From JAGDZR01 sp049115695 (GTDB lineage Bacteria > Bacteroidota > Bacteroidia > Cytophagales > Cyclobacteriaceae), in assembly GCA_049115695.1 (NCBI GenBank), contig JAGDZR010000025.1, forward strand, positions 96,994 through 160,993: a stretch of DNA of 64,000 nucleotides, read 5' to 3'. A program made the translations under genes and the position numbers. The notes beneath the pieces were generated by a model, which ran no database searches, was not told where the DNA came from, and saw only the letters and a program-made list of their open reading frames with translations. Positions 51,508-61,326 of the stretch are shown piece by piece (position 1 is the stretch's first letter; the number at the start of each line of letters is the position of its first letter).

Positions 51508-52465
51508 ATGACCAGATTAATCCGATCCGGTTGTTTTTCGCTGGTTCTGATTTTGTGTCAAGTGTCACTGGCAAGTATTCAGCAGCACAAGTTCGATATA
51601 GTATTATTTGTTTCTAATAGGGATCAGGATTTTTGGCAACTGTTGTCGATGCATAGCACTATACAGCAGATGATTTGGACATCAACCTGACGATCAAGCC
51701 GATTGTTGCAGATGAAATATTCCATGATTTATATGAAGTTTAAAAAAAACTCATCAGTAGATGGTATCGTTTTTCCCGAAGGTACTGATGCTGGTATTGA
51801 AAGCGTACTTAAAACGATCAATGATGGGCGTTCCTATTGTCCTTTACAATACTAAAGACGAGTTAATTGATTATTTGCCCAAAACTAAAAATCCTTCATG
51901 GACTGGAAGTGTTTACTCTGATGATGTCAATATTGGCGTAATTCTTATTCAAAACCTGGTTTCTCAATTTATATCAAGCAGTGACGCCCCTTTAGGAATA
52001 TTGGCCATTGGTGGCCAGGAGGAAGATCATGCTTACACAGATAGAATCAAGGACTTACAATATTTGAGACTGTTACTCGATAATGTGCTATTGGACATTG
52101 AGGACAGTAAGATTTGCACTGTAAAGAACTTTCCTGACGATGAATTGAAAATAAGTGTAACCCTTCATAAATGTCAATTTCGTTCGGTGCAATAGTCGAT
52201 AATGCGAAGGATTCACTACATGATGATGGTGTGATCATCATTGATCTTTTTCAGGAAGAAAACGAATGTGTTATTCGGATCCTGGATAACGGAGAAGGAA
52301 TTGATCCATCTCTCATAAGCAACGTGTTTGATTCATTCTTTAGCACCAAAGAAGTTGGTCAGGCAGAAGGATTAGGATTAAGCATAGCCCACTCCTTATT
52401 TAATGCAAAATGAAGGAACGATTGTGCTGGATAGTGAACCTGGAAAAGGAACTATCGTTACCTGA
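51508..52465 (+). pseudogene. Frameshifted periplasmic-binding sensor histidine kinase
   Basis: Several frames together spell one decayed gene. 51508-51690: signal peptide and start of a sugar-binding type periplasmic domain (FDIVLFVSNRDQDFWQL). A second frame gives TADDLDINLTIKPIVADEIF; a third gives VDGIVFPEGTDAGIESVLKT; a fourth (to 52195) gives VPIVLYNTKDELIDYLPK and SVYSDDVNIGVILIQNLVSQ. 52171-52413 holds a histidine-kinase ATPase (DNAKDSL N-box, DNGEGI, FFSTKE, GLGLSIAHSL), and a last frame to 52465 gives NEGTIVLDSEPGKGT. The kinase His-phosphoacceptor region is missing, so at least one deletion occurred as well as several frameshifts. Confidence 0.75.
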
Positions 52466-52506
52466 CGATTTTCAAAAATGTAGTCAGTAACCCGTGTTAA
52501 GTAGTT

Positions 52507-52541
52507 TAGGTCCTCAAACATCCGGAATATTTGAGGACCTA
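52507..52541 (-). terminator. Strong hairpin behind the small membrane protein gene
   Basis: A perfect 12-bp stem (TAGGTCCTCAAA with its complement) with an 11-nt loop, 7 nt behind the stop at 52549. No T-run follows on either strand, so it may be a terminator without a U-tract or an RNA stability element. Confidence 0.5.
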
Positions 52542-52548
52542 GGTAGTT

Positions 52549-52737
52549 CTAGCTGCCCAACGCTACAAAGGCATCATAGACCAGAAATGCTGGCCAGACC
52601 ATGGCTTTAAGCACTCCGAGTGCACCCATCCAAAAACCAACAGCTGTATTGATGAAATAGGTTGAGGCACCAATGAAGCCGATGAAGTACATACAACTGC
52701 CCATTGAACCTGTGTTTGATATTGCTTTATCTTTCAT
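52549..52737 (-). CDS. Small two-helix membrane protein
   Basis: A 62-residue protein with two hydrophobic helices (about 14-31 and 35-57), joined at FINTAVGFW, and a conserved-looking end (LKAMVWPAFLVYDAFVAL). I recall similar 55-65-residue proteins ending WPAFLVYE in other marine bacteria, with no known function. It has a hairpin directly downstream. Start at 52737. Confidence 0.65.
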   Translation of the reverse strand: MKDKAISNTGSMGSCMYFIGFIGASTYFINTAVGFWMGALGVLKAMVWPAFLVYDAFVALGS

Positions 52738-52775
52738 AATTGAAAAGGGGTTTAATTAGACTTATTAAAGTTTTT

Positions 52776-55232
52776 TTAGAAGTAAACTCTGTACATGAGA
52801 TTAGGAAACAAACCGAATTGACGTCCATAACCTATTGCGTTAGGCTCAGATGGATCATAAAACTCTACGAATCTTCCCTTGGTGTTGGTGATGTTTTCGA
52901 TATTAAGGAACAATTCATGTGTCGTTTTTGACTTGTTCCATTTGTAGCTTGCTGCAATGGTGATCATATGAAAAGGATCAAGGCCATTTTCGTATGCTTT
53001 GCTGTAATCGAAGAAGATTCCATTATCAGGATCAACTGCGAGATTTCCTTGTTCATCTCTCATTAGTGGGATTATCTTTCGAGTTCCTGAAAAGAAGATT
53101 TTACCGTTGATCGCCAGGGTTTGATTGTGTTTTTTACCCAGACTTGGGAATTCTTTACCGAATAGTGCATTGATTAAATAATTGTTGTTGTAATGGCTGT
53201 TTCGCTCTATGCCATCCAGCGCGGTGTATTTGGACTCGTACAGCGATCCATTCAGCAAATAGTAGTAGTTGTTTCTGAAATAGCGCTCTAGCGTAAGTTC
53301 CAAGCCATAGTTTCTGCCAGACCCTTCATTGACCAAATCAACGTATTGAAAATCAAGTCCTTCGTTCAATGTTGAAAAAATGCTGGTAGGGTCATTTTCA
53401 ACTGGGATATCATATAGATCCTGATAATATGCCTCAATTTTTGCGCTTAGATTTTTGCCAATTCGGCGACTGTATCCAACAATGTAATGATGTGCCTTTA
53501 GAACATCCAAGTCCTCATTCACCTGGTTGTAACTTCCATCAGGTTGTCTAATTGACGTGAAGTAGTTGTGCACACTCTCCATCGTGCTATGCAGGCCATA
53601 ACCAGCGTGAAATGCGCCATTAGGAGATAATTTCCAGTTGAAGGCAAGTCGTGGTTCAAGGGTGCTCTTGTTATTATATAGCACATTGAAATTGTGAAGA
53701 CCACCGACAAACATGATGTCATCATTCATGCGATACTTCCAGCTCACAAAGTTTTGAAGTGTTCCAAAGCTCTCCTTAAAATTTACCAGCGACTCACGCG
53801 CCCCAGCGTCGTGATTGTGCCTGCTCTGATCTATGTCATAGTCCCATAATGAATATTTGGAGCCAAATTGAAGTTTATGTTGCGCGTTGATTTTTCTGTG
53901 GTAAGTCACTGCAGCTCGATAAGCAGACTTCATTAGTCTATTTCGATAGTTGAGTGTTCGGTTCATTACCGAATCTCCTACTACTGCTCCTTGATTATCG
54001 AGTATCTCGATGATGCGTGCTTCATAAATGTGGTCATCAATACCTTCACTCGAATAAGCAAGCGTAGTATTGATGTAGCTGTCCTTGCTTATGGAATAGG
54101 TATGGTTGATACCAGTATTGACCAGAAATGATTTTTTGTCGAAATCTTCACGTATTTCTTCTAACATAAATCGATCTCCGGGAGTTTCCCACATTGCTGG
54201 TGTTACATCTTCCCATTCGAAGGAACTCAAACCACTCAATCCGAATACAGAGAAAATACCAAATTTTTCTGTTGGTAACATTAGCTTGAAGGCAGCATCC
54301 TGAAACTTGGGGATGGCACCAACATCGAGCAAGCCAATCTGACTCAGGAAAGTGGCTGTTGAGTATCGATAGTTAACAAGAAACGAACCATCGTAACCTT
54401 TCTTGAAAGGCCCTTCTAGTGTCAGGTCGGTCCCCAATAGTCCTACACCCAATACTGATTCAAACTTTTCATTGTTACCCGCTCTTAACTTCACATCATA
54501 TACTGCAGAAAGTGCATTTCCATATTCGGGTGTAAATGCGCTTGTGCTGAAATCAGATGCAGCCAACAGGTTGTTATTGAGTGTGCTTACCGATCCACTT
54601 ACAGCACTCGGATCAGCAAAATGATTTGGATTGGTGATTTCAATTCCTTCCAGCCGCCATTGTACATACTTCGGGGAATTACCTCGGACAATGATATCAT
54701 TACCACCATCCTGAGTGGCGGTTACCCCTGCAAAATTTGACATGATTTTGGATGGATCATTCCATCCGCCGGCATATCGATTGGTTTCTTCAGGTGAAAT
54801 GGATTTTGTGCTGATGATGGACATTTCATTGATTGCGTCACCCGGATTTTGGTTAGCCGTAATGATCAATTCATCCATTTTAACAGCAGACTCCTGCATA
54901 GAGAGTTGAAGTACAACCTCTTTCCCTGAGTTAACAACTATGTTTGGGATGCTTACCGGATCATATCCAATGTAGGACATGGCTAATGTAATTCGGCCAG
55001 TAGGAACATTCTCCAGTCTAAATGTGCCATCGATATCGGTGATGGTTCCGATGATAGGGTCAGATCCAACCACCATAATGGTAGCGCCGATTAATTCTGA
55101 ATGACTGTCGATATCACGTACAATTCCGCGCACGGTTTGGGTGAGTGTATTTTGTCCAAACGTTGATGCACTTAATGTTAAAGCAATGGCTAATAGAAGC
55201 GATTTGAATATTATGTATTGATATGGTTTCAT
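52776..55232 (-). CDS. TonB-dependent receptor
   Basis: An 818-residue outer membrane receptor. Signal peptide about 1-27 (ending TFGQN), then a carboxypeptidase-like domain (VRGIVRDIDSHSELIGATIM), a plug domain starting MDELIITANQNPGDAINEMS with GGNDIIVRGNSPKYVQWRLE, and a beta-barrel ending in FPNLMYRVYF. No DUF4249 or SusD partner is next to it. The substrate is unknown. It is followed upstream by a 214-bp intergenic region without clear features. Confidence 0.88.
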   Translation of the reverse strand: MKPYQYIIFKSLLLAIALTLSASTFGQNTLTQTVRGIVRDIDSHSELIGATIMVVGSDPIIGTITDIDGTFRLENVPTGRITLAMSYIGYDPVSIPNIVVNSGKEVVLQLSMQESAVKMDELIITANQNPGDAINEMSIISTKSISPEETNRYAGGWNDPSKIMSNFAGVTATQDGGNDIIVRGNSPKYVQWRLEGIEITNPNHFADPSAVSGSVSTLNNNLLAASDFSTSAFTPEYGNALSAVYDVKLRAGNNEKFESVLGVGLLGTDLTLEGPFKKGYDGSFLVNYRYSTATFLSQIGLLDVGAIPKFQDAAFKLMLPTEKFGIFSVFGLSGLSSFEWEDVTPAMWETPGDRFMLEEIREDFDKKSFLVNTGINHTYSISKDSYINTTLAYSSEGIDDHIYEARIIEILDNQGAVVGDSVMNRTLNYRNRLMKSAYRAAVTYHRKINAQHKLQFGSKYSLWDYDIDQSRHNHDAGARESLVNFKESFGTLQNFVSWKYRMNDDIMFVGGLHNFNVLYNNKSTLEPRLAFNWKLSPNGAFHAGYGLHSTMESVHNYFTSIRQPDGSYNQVNEDLDVLKAHHYIVGYSRRIGKNLSAKIEAYYQDLYDIPVENDPTSIFSTLNEGLDFQYVDLVNEGSGRNYGLELTLERYFRNNYYYLLNGSLYESKYTALDGIERNSHYNNNYLINALFGKEFPSLGKKHNQTLAINGKIFFSGTRKIIPLMRDEQGNLAVDPDNGIFFDYSKAYENGLDPFHMITIAASYKWNKSKTTHELFLNIENITNTKGRFVEFYDPSEPNAIGYGRQFGLFPNLMYRVYF

Positions 55233-55446
55233 ATTTTCGTGTGTTTAGTAATGGTTTAATAGCATATAGCGGAATAATATTTTTGACATAGCATTCCTGT
55301 ACTGGATATGGTGATACACTGGTATGATTTTGATGTTTAATGTTCGATTGAACTACTAAACGTTCATAATATTTGAGAGAAGATTAAAGATTGCCGGATT
55401 TAGCTTAGTGGCATAGGCTTTGATTTTTAGTTAACTATACTTCGTG

Positions 55447-55974
55447 TTATTTACTTGGATCATCAATTAGATTAAGCTGAGCTCTTCCCGATGCGACTTG
55501 TGAAAGGAATACAAATTTGTTTTCCTTACCAGTCACAGAACTACTGTCACGCATGACAATCCACAGGGAATCTCCATTGAAATTGGAGAATTCTATCTCA
55601 GAATTACCTTCTACCTGGATCAAGTCCAAATATGGCGTGGTAATCCTGGCTTTTAATTTTACTTGATTGATATAGCTACTATCAATCCAACATGTGAGCT
55701 TTTCGTTTTCATTAAAAACAGAGGGTGTCCAATCACTATTGGGATCACGTTGTATTTCGACTTTATGTTTCAGGCCATATTTAACCACCGCATTCCAGTT
55801 AGATGAAAACATAACTTTTTCAAATGGCTCAATTGCAACTTCAAAATAGGTTTGTTCCTTTCCCTCTTGTGCAATGAGCAAACGCATATCATGTCGTATC
55901 ACAATCATCGCTGCAACAAAATAGATAAGCAGAAGTCCGCCTGTAATTGCCAATATTTTTCTACTTGTTCTCAT
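55447..55974 (-). CDS. GIN-domain-like membrane protein
   Basis: A 175-residue protein with a transmembrane helix (about 8-27) and a beta-rich part (FEVAIEPFEKVMFSSNWNAV, YLDLIQVEGNSEIEFSNFNG) similar to the putative adhesin GIN domain (DUF2807). It is the last gene of the ABC/GntR operon, 3 nt after gntR. Function unknown. Confidence 0.7.
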   Translation of the reverse strand: MRTSRKILAITGGLLLIYFVAAMIVIRHDMRLLIAQEGKEQTYFEVAIEPFEKVMFSSNWNAVVKYGLKHKVEIQRDPNSDWTPSVFNENEKLTCWIDSSYINQVKLKARITTPYLDLIQVEGNSEIEFSNFNGDSLWIVMRDSSSVTGKENKFVFLSQVASGRAQLNLIDDPSK

Positions 55975-55977
55975 CTT

Positions 55978-56355
55978 CTAAAGTGTTTGAGGATTTCCGG
56001 AATCAAACGATTTTTGATAGGTCTTCAGGTCTTCAATGGTCATGCCCAGGAGTTGCATTTCTTTGAACAACCTTGGGAGCTCTTGATCCACAAAATGTTC
56101 TTTGCGTAGCGCAATTGTTTTTTTCAGTCCATCTTCTGCGATGAAATATCCAATTCCACGTTTGTTGAAGATGATTCCTTTGTCTTGTAGAAAATTGTAA
56201 GTGCGCATGACGGTATTTGGATTTACTTCGATGTTGACTGCCATCTCACGTACAGATGGGATTCGATCCAGAGGTTTCAGTTTACCTAATAGGATATTGT
56301 CGCTAAGGTGGTCAGCGATTTGTAAATAAATGGCCTGATTCTCTCGGAACTCCAT
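55978..56355 (-). CDS. GntR-family (YtrA-type) transcriptional regulator
   Basis: A 125-residue protein with only the winged helix and a short tail: IYLQIADHLSDNILLGKL, IPSVREMAVNIEVNPNTVMR and FLQDKGIIFNKRGIGYF. This is the YtrA subfamily, which regulates ABC transporter operons. Start at 56355; the longer frame to 56457 overlaps the permease gene. A matching operator lies in front of the operon at 57964. Confidence 0.9.
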   Translation of the reverse strand: MEFRENQAIYLQIADHLSDNILLGKLKPLDRIPSVREMAVNIEVNPNTVMRTYNFLQDKGIIFNKRGIGYFIAEDGLKKTIALRKEHFVDQELPRLFKEMQLLGMTIEDLKTYQKSFDSGNPQTL

Positions 56356-56357
56356 GA

Positions 56358-57104
56358 TCAGATCTCCATGTCTTTTAATCCTAGGTAGCTGATTATCCAG
56401 CATAAGGGAGCTAAGAGCCAGTAAAAGAATGTCTTGGCGAACAACCAGAAATTCCAACTTGGCATTCCTTCAAATGCCATTCCACCATCAAAAAGTCCTT
56501 CATCAACATTCGAAAATTCCTTGGATGTATAATACATGATCAATCCACATAAACCCGAGAATAAAATAATGGTGAAAAGGGTTTTTGGAAATACGTAACC
56601 TTTAAACTGAGTGGCACCTACCAAAAATATGGATTGAATAATGATATAGTACATAATTACCTGCAGCACGAATGGACTGAAAGGATCAAACGCAATGAAG
56701 GTGACGTGTCTGAAAAGAATGGAACCGATCTGGCTTGCAATAATGGTGTAAGCGTAGTACTCAATGGTGTAAATGACGATCCAACCGAAAGTGGTCAGTA
56801 ACCACATGCTTAGAAATCGCTCCAGAGTAGAGACAGGTAAGGTCAGGTAGCCATGTCTTTTGAGGGTAGTACTTAAATCAGGAAATGCCATACTGGTAAG
56901 TACGAATCCTACGATCATTAGTGAAAAGGCGTAACCTGTTGGGAACGAGTCATATATTTTGATGCTTTCAACTAGATTTTCTAATATGATTCCCATTGAA
57001 AACATGAACCCAAAACAAATGACCATGGCCATTATGATTCCTCTTCGGTTGCGGAATACTTCCAACTGTATCAGTTTCCAAAACCTTTTGATATCGAAGG
57101 TCAT
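56358..57104 (-). CDS. ABC transporter permease
   Basis: A 248-residue membrane protein with about six helices, e.g. GIIMAMVICFGFMFSMGIIL, FSLMIVGFVLTSMAF and QSIFLVGATQF. It overlaps the ATPase gene by 4 nt and ends 2 nt before gntR. Together they form an ABC-2-type exporter like those next to YtrA-type regulators. Substrate unknown. Confidence 0.82.
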   Translation of the reverse strand: MTFDIKRFWKLIQLEVFRNRRGIIMAMVICFGFMFSMGIILENLVESIKIYDSFPTGYAFSLMIVGFVLTSMAFPDLSTTLKRHGYLTLPVSTLERFLSMWLLTTFGWIVIYTIEYYAYTIIASQIGSILFRHVTFIAFDPFSPFVLQVIMYYIIIQSIFLVGATQFKGYVFPKTLFTIILFSGLCGLIMYYTSKEFSNVDEGLFDGGMAFEGMPSWNFWLFAKTFFYWLLAPLCWIISYLGLKDMEI

Positions 57105-57943
57105 GATTCCGTCTCGTTAAATATTTCGTAAATCTGCTCTTTGTTGCTCACCACAGCGTTGAACAGTAGTTCCAGGTTCATATTGGTCTCAATTTGATCT
57201 TTATTCTCTTTGACGACCGTATAGGATCCCAATGTAGACTCAATGTAGATGGCCTCATCTCCAGGCGTATTCGTCTGCCTTTCGATCGCCAACTTATTTG
57301 AGATATCTTCATAATGTTGGTTAAAGATGATAACACCCTCATCCAAAATGATAATCGGATCGATCAAGTTTTCCATATCACGTGCCTGATGAGTGGAAAT
57401 AATGAATGTTCGTTCCTCATAAATAGCATTAGCTACAACCTTTCTGAATTGGCTCTTAGAAGGAATATCCAAACCATTAGATGGTTCATCAAGAATGAGG
57501 ACCTTGCAATCAGTAGCCAAACCGAAGGACAATAGAAACTTTTTCTTTTGGCCATAGGAAAGGTTGGTGAGTTTCTGAGTTGGGTCAAGCCCAAACTCTC
57601 TTAAATACTCATTCATAGCATCACTGCTAAATCTAGGATAAAAGGGGCTCATGTATTTGATGTAATGCTCCATTTTCATGGAGGGTAGATCAAATTCTTC
57701 TGAGACCAGATATATTTCTTGTAGCAATTGGGGTTGACGATCACATGGGTTACTTCCTTCAATCTGAACGTCACCATTGCCCGGGAAAAGCAATCCTGAC
57801 ATAAGCTTTAGAAGGGTGGATTTACCGGCACCATTCTTACCTAATAATCCATAAATGTTACCGGCGGGCAATTTAAGATTCAGGTGATCAAACAGTGGTG
57901 GTTTTGATCCGTAGTTAAATGACAAATTGGTGATCTCAATCAT
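57101..57943 (-). CDS. ABC transporter ATP-binding protein
   Basis: A 280-residue ATPase with Walker A GKNGAGKST (35-43), signature LSYGQKKKF, Walker B VLILDEPSNGLD and the H-loop STHQARD. The Q-loop is in the middle. A C-terminal extension of about 60 residues is present. It is the first gene of the operon, with a promoter and operator 20-75 nt upstream. Confidence 0.92.
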   Translation of the reverse strand: MIEITNLSFNYGSKPPLFDHLNLKLPAGNIYGLLGKNGAGKSTLLKLMSGLLFPGNGDVQIEGSNPCDRQPQLLQEIYLVSEEFDLPSMKMEHYIKYMSPFYPRFSSDAMNEYLREFGLDPTQKLTNLSYGQKKKFLLSFGLATDCKVLILDEPSNGLDIPSKSQFRKVVANAIYEERTFIISTHQARDMENLIDPIIILDEGVIIFNQHYEDISNKLAIERQTNTPGDEAIYIESTLGSYTVVKENKDQIETNMNLELLFNAVVSNKEQIYEIFNETES

Positions 57944-57963
57944 AAACTTTCTCTCAGTAAACT

Positions 57964-57987
57964 AGTGTATTACCATACTAGTACACT
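57964..57987 (-). promoter_or_regulatory. YtrA-type operator AGTGTA-N12-TACACT
   Basis: A 24-bp dyad: AGTGTA at 57964-57969 and TACACT at 57982-57987, with further symmetric bases inside (18 of 24). It matches the known B. subtilis YtrA site AGTGTA-N13-AACACT. It lies 20 nt before the ATPase start and at the predicted transcription start, so a bound GntR regulator would block its own operon. Confidence 0.7.
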
Positions 57988-57988
57988 G

Positions 57989-58018
57989 CAATTCTACGGA
58001 AAAGGTTTCAAAATTCAA
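57989..58018 (-). promoter_or_regulatory. Promoter of the ABC/GntR operon
   Basis: On the minus strand: TTG at 58018-58016, a 19-nt spacer, then TAGAATTG at 57996-57989 (7 of 8 matches to TAnnTTTG). The operator follows directly. Start expected near 57984. Confidence 0.5.
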
Positions 58019-58090
58019 CCATAATTTTTCTATTTCTTACTTATAAACGTCTAATTACGCCATTTATGCCTGTTTCAGGTCATTAGAGAA

Positions 58091-58972
58091 TCAGTCAATG
58101 GATTCATAAATCAACCTCACAAACATATCTGAATCGATAAAACTTCCACTCCACCTTTCGTGATATGACGCCAGAGGTCGAGCTGTCATGGCTTCATCTA
58201 ATGACTTACCATCTTGCTTCAACTGAGCAACAATTCTTCGAGTGGTTTTCAACATTTGAAGCAGTTCTGCTACATCCTGAATTGAAGAAAGTTGACCATG
58301 ACCTGGGATAATTTTGGTTTCAGAATCCGCCACTTTCAATATTGCTTCCTGAGCAGCAATAATCCCGTCAATACTTCCTCCTGCAGGCGTGTCGATAAAA
58401 GGGTATCCATATCTAACAAAAGCATCTCCGGTGTGCAAAATATTGCTGGTTTTGAAAAAGATCATCGCATCCCCATCTGTATGGGCAGCAGGAAGATGGA
58501 TGATTTGTATTTCCTCATCATTGAAATAGAAGGTAGCTTCTTCTGAAAAGGTAATGGTGGGCCAGAAGGAAGCAGGTTTTGATGCTACATCACTGTTCCT
58601 GATGTCACTGAAAAATGTAGTACCTAATCTTTCCCTGACATTTTGATGTGCGACAATTAGCGCGCCATTCGCTGAAAGGTTTTCATTACCACCGGTATGA
58701 TCTCCATGGAAATGGGTATTCACAATGAATTTTAGCTCGCCATCACTCAAACTTGATAGTGCCTGACTTATCTTTTCACTCAGTTCCGCAAACTGATCAT
58801 CTATGATCATTATACCTTCATTTCCATGAATGACGCCTATGTTGCCTCCTGACCCTTCCAGCCACGATATGTTGTCAGTCAATTCGTTTGTCTTGATTTC
58901 AATCGCATCCCAATCTCTTTGAGCAAAAGTGAGGGTAGGGATGACCAATAGCACAATTAAAAGGTTTTTCAT
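58091..58972 (-). CDS. MBL-fold metallohydrolase, secreted
   Basis: A 293-residue exported protein (signal MKNLLIVLLVIPTLTFAQ). The metallo-beta-lactamase fold motif HFHGDH is at His87-His92, followed by THTGG; later ligands are HTDGD and the GHG near residue 230. It is of the cyclase/glyoxalase-II-like type, not a clear class B beta-lactamase. It overlaps the oligopeptidase gene by one base (TAATG), so co-translated. Confidence 0.85.
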   Translation of the reverse strand: MKNLLIVLLVIPTLTFAQRDWDAIEIKTNELTDNISWLEGSGGNIGVIHGNEGIMIIDDQFAELSEKISQALSSLSDGELKFIVNTHFHGDHTGGNENLSANGALIVAHQNVRERLGTTFFSDIRNSDVASKPASFWPTITFSEEATFYFNDEEIQIIHLPAAHTDGDAMIFFKTSNILHTGDAFVRYGYPFIDTPAGGSIDGIIAAQEAILKVADSETKIIPGHGQLSSIQDVAELLQMLKTTRRIVAQLKQDGKSLDEAMTARPLASYHERWSGSFIDSDMFVRLIYESID

Positions 58973-61131
58973 TACTCAGTGATGTTTTCAAGTTTCAAAA
59001 AGAAAGCGTATTTCAGTGCTGTCTCACGATATCGCTTGAACCTACCTGAAGCTCCTCCATGACCAGCATCCATATTTGTATCCATAAGCAATAGATTGTC
59101 GTCGGTTTTCTTGTCCCGAAGCTTTGCTACCCACTTAGCCGGTTCCCAGTACTGGACCTGTGAGTCAAAGTACCCTGTAGTTACCAACATATTAGGGTAA
59201 TCTTGTGCTTTGACTTGATCATAGGGAGAATAGGAAAGCATGTATTCATAGGACTCCAGATTTTTCGGATTGCCCCATTCGTCAAACTCACCTGTCGTCA
59301 GGGGGATAGATTCATCCAGCATGGTTGAAATCACATCTACAAATGGAACCGCAGCAATAACGCCGTTGAATTTCTCAGGTGCCTGATTCACTACAGCGCC
59401 CATCAGCAATCCTCCGGCACTTCCACCATAGGCATATTGATGAGCAGCGGAGGTGTAGCCTTCATTTTGTAGGAATTGCGCACAATCCACAAAATCGTTG
59501 AATGTGTTTTTCTTTTTGAACATTTTACCATCTTCATACCATTGTCTACCCATTTCCTGTCCACCTCTAATGTGCGCTATAGCCCAAATGAAGCCTCTGT
59601 CCAGGAGACTTAGTCTAGAAGAATTGAACCAGGGATCAGAAGAAGATCCATAAGATCCGTAAGCATACAACACCATTGGCGCTGAGCCATCCTTTACTAA
59701 TCCTTTCTTGTAAACCAACGATACTGGGACCTTGATGCCATCTCTTGCTTCTGCAAAAACTCTTTCAGTGATGTAGTCTGTAGGTTCATGACCACCCACA
59801 ACTTCCGTCTGTTTTTTCAATTCCTTTTCGCGGGTGTTCATATTGTAATCATACGTCGAATTAGGAGTAGTCAACGATGAGTATCCATACCTTAAAAGGT
59901 CGGTTTCAAATTCTGGGTTGTTAGCAGAATAAACAACGTATGCCGGTTCTCCGAAATCGAGGTAGTGTTCTTCTTTGCTATTCTGATCAATGATGCGAAG
60001 TTGAGTAAGTGCATTAGAACGTTCGGTAATCACCAGATGATTTTTGAACACTTCAATATCACTCAGTAGAACTTCTTTTCGATGTGGGATCACCTCTTTC
60101 CAATTTTCTATCGAAGTGGCATTGACGTTTGTTTCCATCAATCGGAAATTCATTGCGTCGAGATTAGTCACAATGTAGAATTTGTCTTCAAAGTGATCGA
60201 TAGAATATTCATGGTTCGCTCCCCTTGGTGTGAATTGTTTGAATTCGCCGGTAGGGTCATTTGCATCCAAAATATGGTAATCGCTTACAAGTGTGCTAGA
60301 ATTGTAGATAATGATATACTGGTCTGATTTGGACTTATAAACACCTATGTAGTAGGACTCATCTTGTTCATGATACATGAGCTTATCGGCTGACTGATCA
60401 TTGTCCAGTTGATGTCTCCAGATCTTCTCAGAGAGGAGGGTGACATTATTCTTTGAGGTATAAAAGAATGTTTGATTGTCATTGGCCCATGCTCCACCCG
60501 GTTCAGCATTTTTGATTTCATCCTTCAGGTATTCTCCGGTTTCTAAATTTAAAAACCTAATGGTGTAAACCCTTCGGCTCAAGGTATCCTCTGCAAAGGC
60601 CAGCAGCTTATTGTCCTGGCTAATTTTCAACCCACGTGCAGAGTAGTACTCATAACCCTCCGCAAGCTTGTTAACATCAAGAATGACTTCTTCAGGTCCA
60701 TCTAACGAGCCTTTTTTGCGGCAGTGGATAGGGTACTCATTGCCCTCCTGGTATCTGGTGTAGTACCAGTATTCATTTGAAAAGTACGGGACAGACTCAT
60801 CCGTTTGTTTGATTCTGCCTACCATTTCCTGATACAGTTTCTCTTGCAATTCCTCAGTGTCCTTGAGTTTTACTTTGGTGTAGTCATTTTCCTTGTTGAG
60901 ATAATCCAATACGTCTTGAGTTTGAGCATCTGGTTGTTCAGCCAATTTTTGTTCATCTGTCAGTCTCATCCAGAAATAGGGATCCACTCTTGCGTCTCCA
61001 TGTTGGTTCAGTACAGAGTCAATTTTCTTTGCAATAGGAGCACTTCCTTCTTGGGTCATAGTTTCGTTAGATTCTGGAGCACAGCTCCACATGAATAAAA
61101 GACAAGCGATTGAATAGAGTATTGGTTTCAT
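58972..61131 (-). CDS. Oligopeptidase B-like S9 peptidase, lipoprotein
   Basis: A 719-residue serine peptidase with a lipoprotein signal (IACLLFMWSC, cysteine at residue 17). N-terminal propeller (about 30-420) and C-terminal alpha/beta hydrolase with GGSAGG (catalytic Ser571), the Asp in a TTGYFDSQVQYWEP region and the His in AGHGGASGR. The S9A order fits oligopeptidase B, which cleaves short peptides after basic residues. Periplasmic or surface location is inferred. Confidence 0.9.
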   Translation of the reverse strand: MKPILYSIACLLFMWSCAPESNETMTQEGSAPIAKKIDSVLNQHGDARVDPYFWMRLTDEQKLAEQPDAQTQDVLDYLNKENDYTKVKLKDTEELQEKLYQEMVGRIKQTDESVPYFSNEYWYYTRYQEGNEYPIHCRKKGSLDGPEEVILDVNKLAEGYEYYSARGLKISQDNKLLAFAEDTLSRRVYTIRFLNLETGEYLKDEIKNAEPGGAWANDNQTFFYTSKNNVTLLSEKIWRHQLDNDQSADKLMYHEQDESYYIGVYKSKSDQYIIIYNSSTLVSDYHILDANDPTGEFKQFTPRGANHEYSIDHFEDKFYIVTNLDAMNFRLMETNVNATSIENWKEVIPHRKEVLLSDIEVFKNHLVITERSNALTQLRIIDQNSKEEHYLDFGEPAYVVYSANNPEFETDLLRYGYSSLTTPNSTYDYNMNTREKELKKQTEVVGGHEPTDYITERVFAEARDGIKVPVSLVYKKGLVKDGSAPMVLYAYGSYGSSSDPWFNSSRLSLLDRGFIWAIAHIRGGQEMGRQWYEDGKMFKKKNTFNDFVDCAQFLQNEGYTSAAHQYAYGGSAGGLLMGAVVNQAPEKFNGVIAAVPFVDVISTMLDESIPLTTGEFDEWGNPKNLESYEYMLSYSPYDQVKAQDYPNMLVTTGYFDSQVQYWEPAKWVAKLRDKKTDDNLLLMDTNMDAGHGGASGRFKRYRETALKYAFFLKLENITE

Positions 61132-61326
61132 GAGTTTTTCTGTTTACTTCCTCAACCTGCAGGTATCAGTTTTCAATTGCAAATAAAAAGATCGTTAACG
61201 GGCAAAATCAGATACAGGGAGAATTATTTTTTTTTTGATCGTGTAACCATTTCACTCAAAGAAAGTATCACTGATATGCAACCGTTTCCTGTTTGGATCA
61301 ATCATTAATCAAAAACTCAACTACCA

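Noticed and set aside
58091..58972. Class B beta-lactamase
   Set aside because: It has the general MBL zinc motif only; the pairing with an oligopeptidase and lack of class-specific residues do not support resistance.
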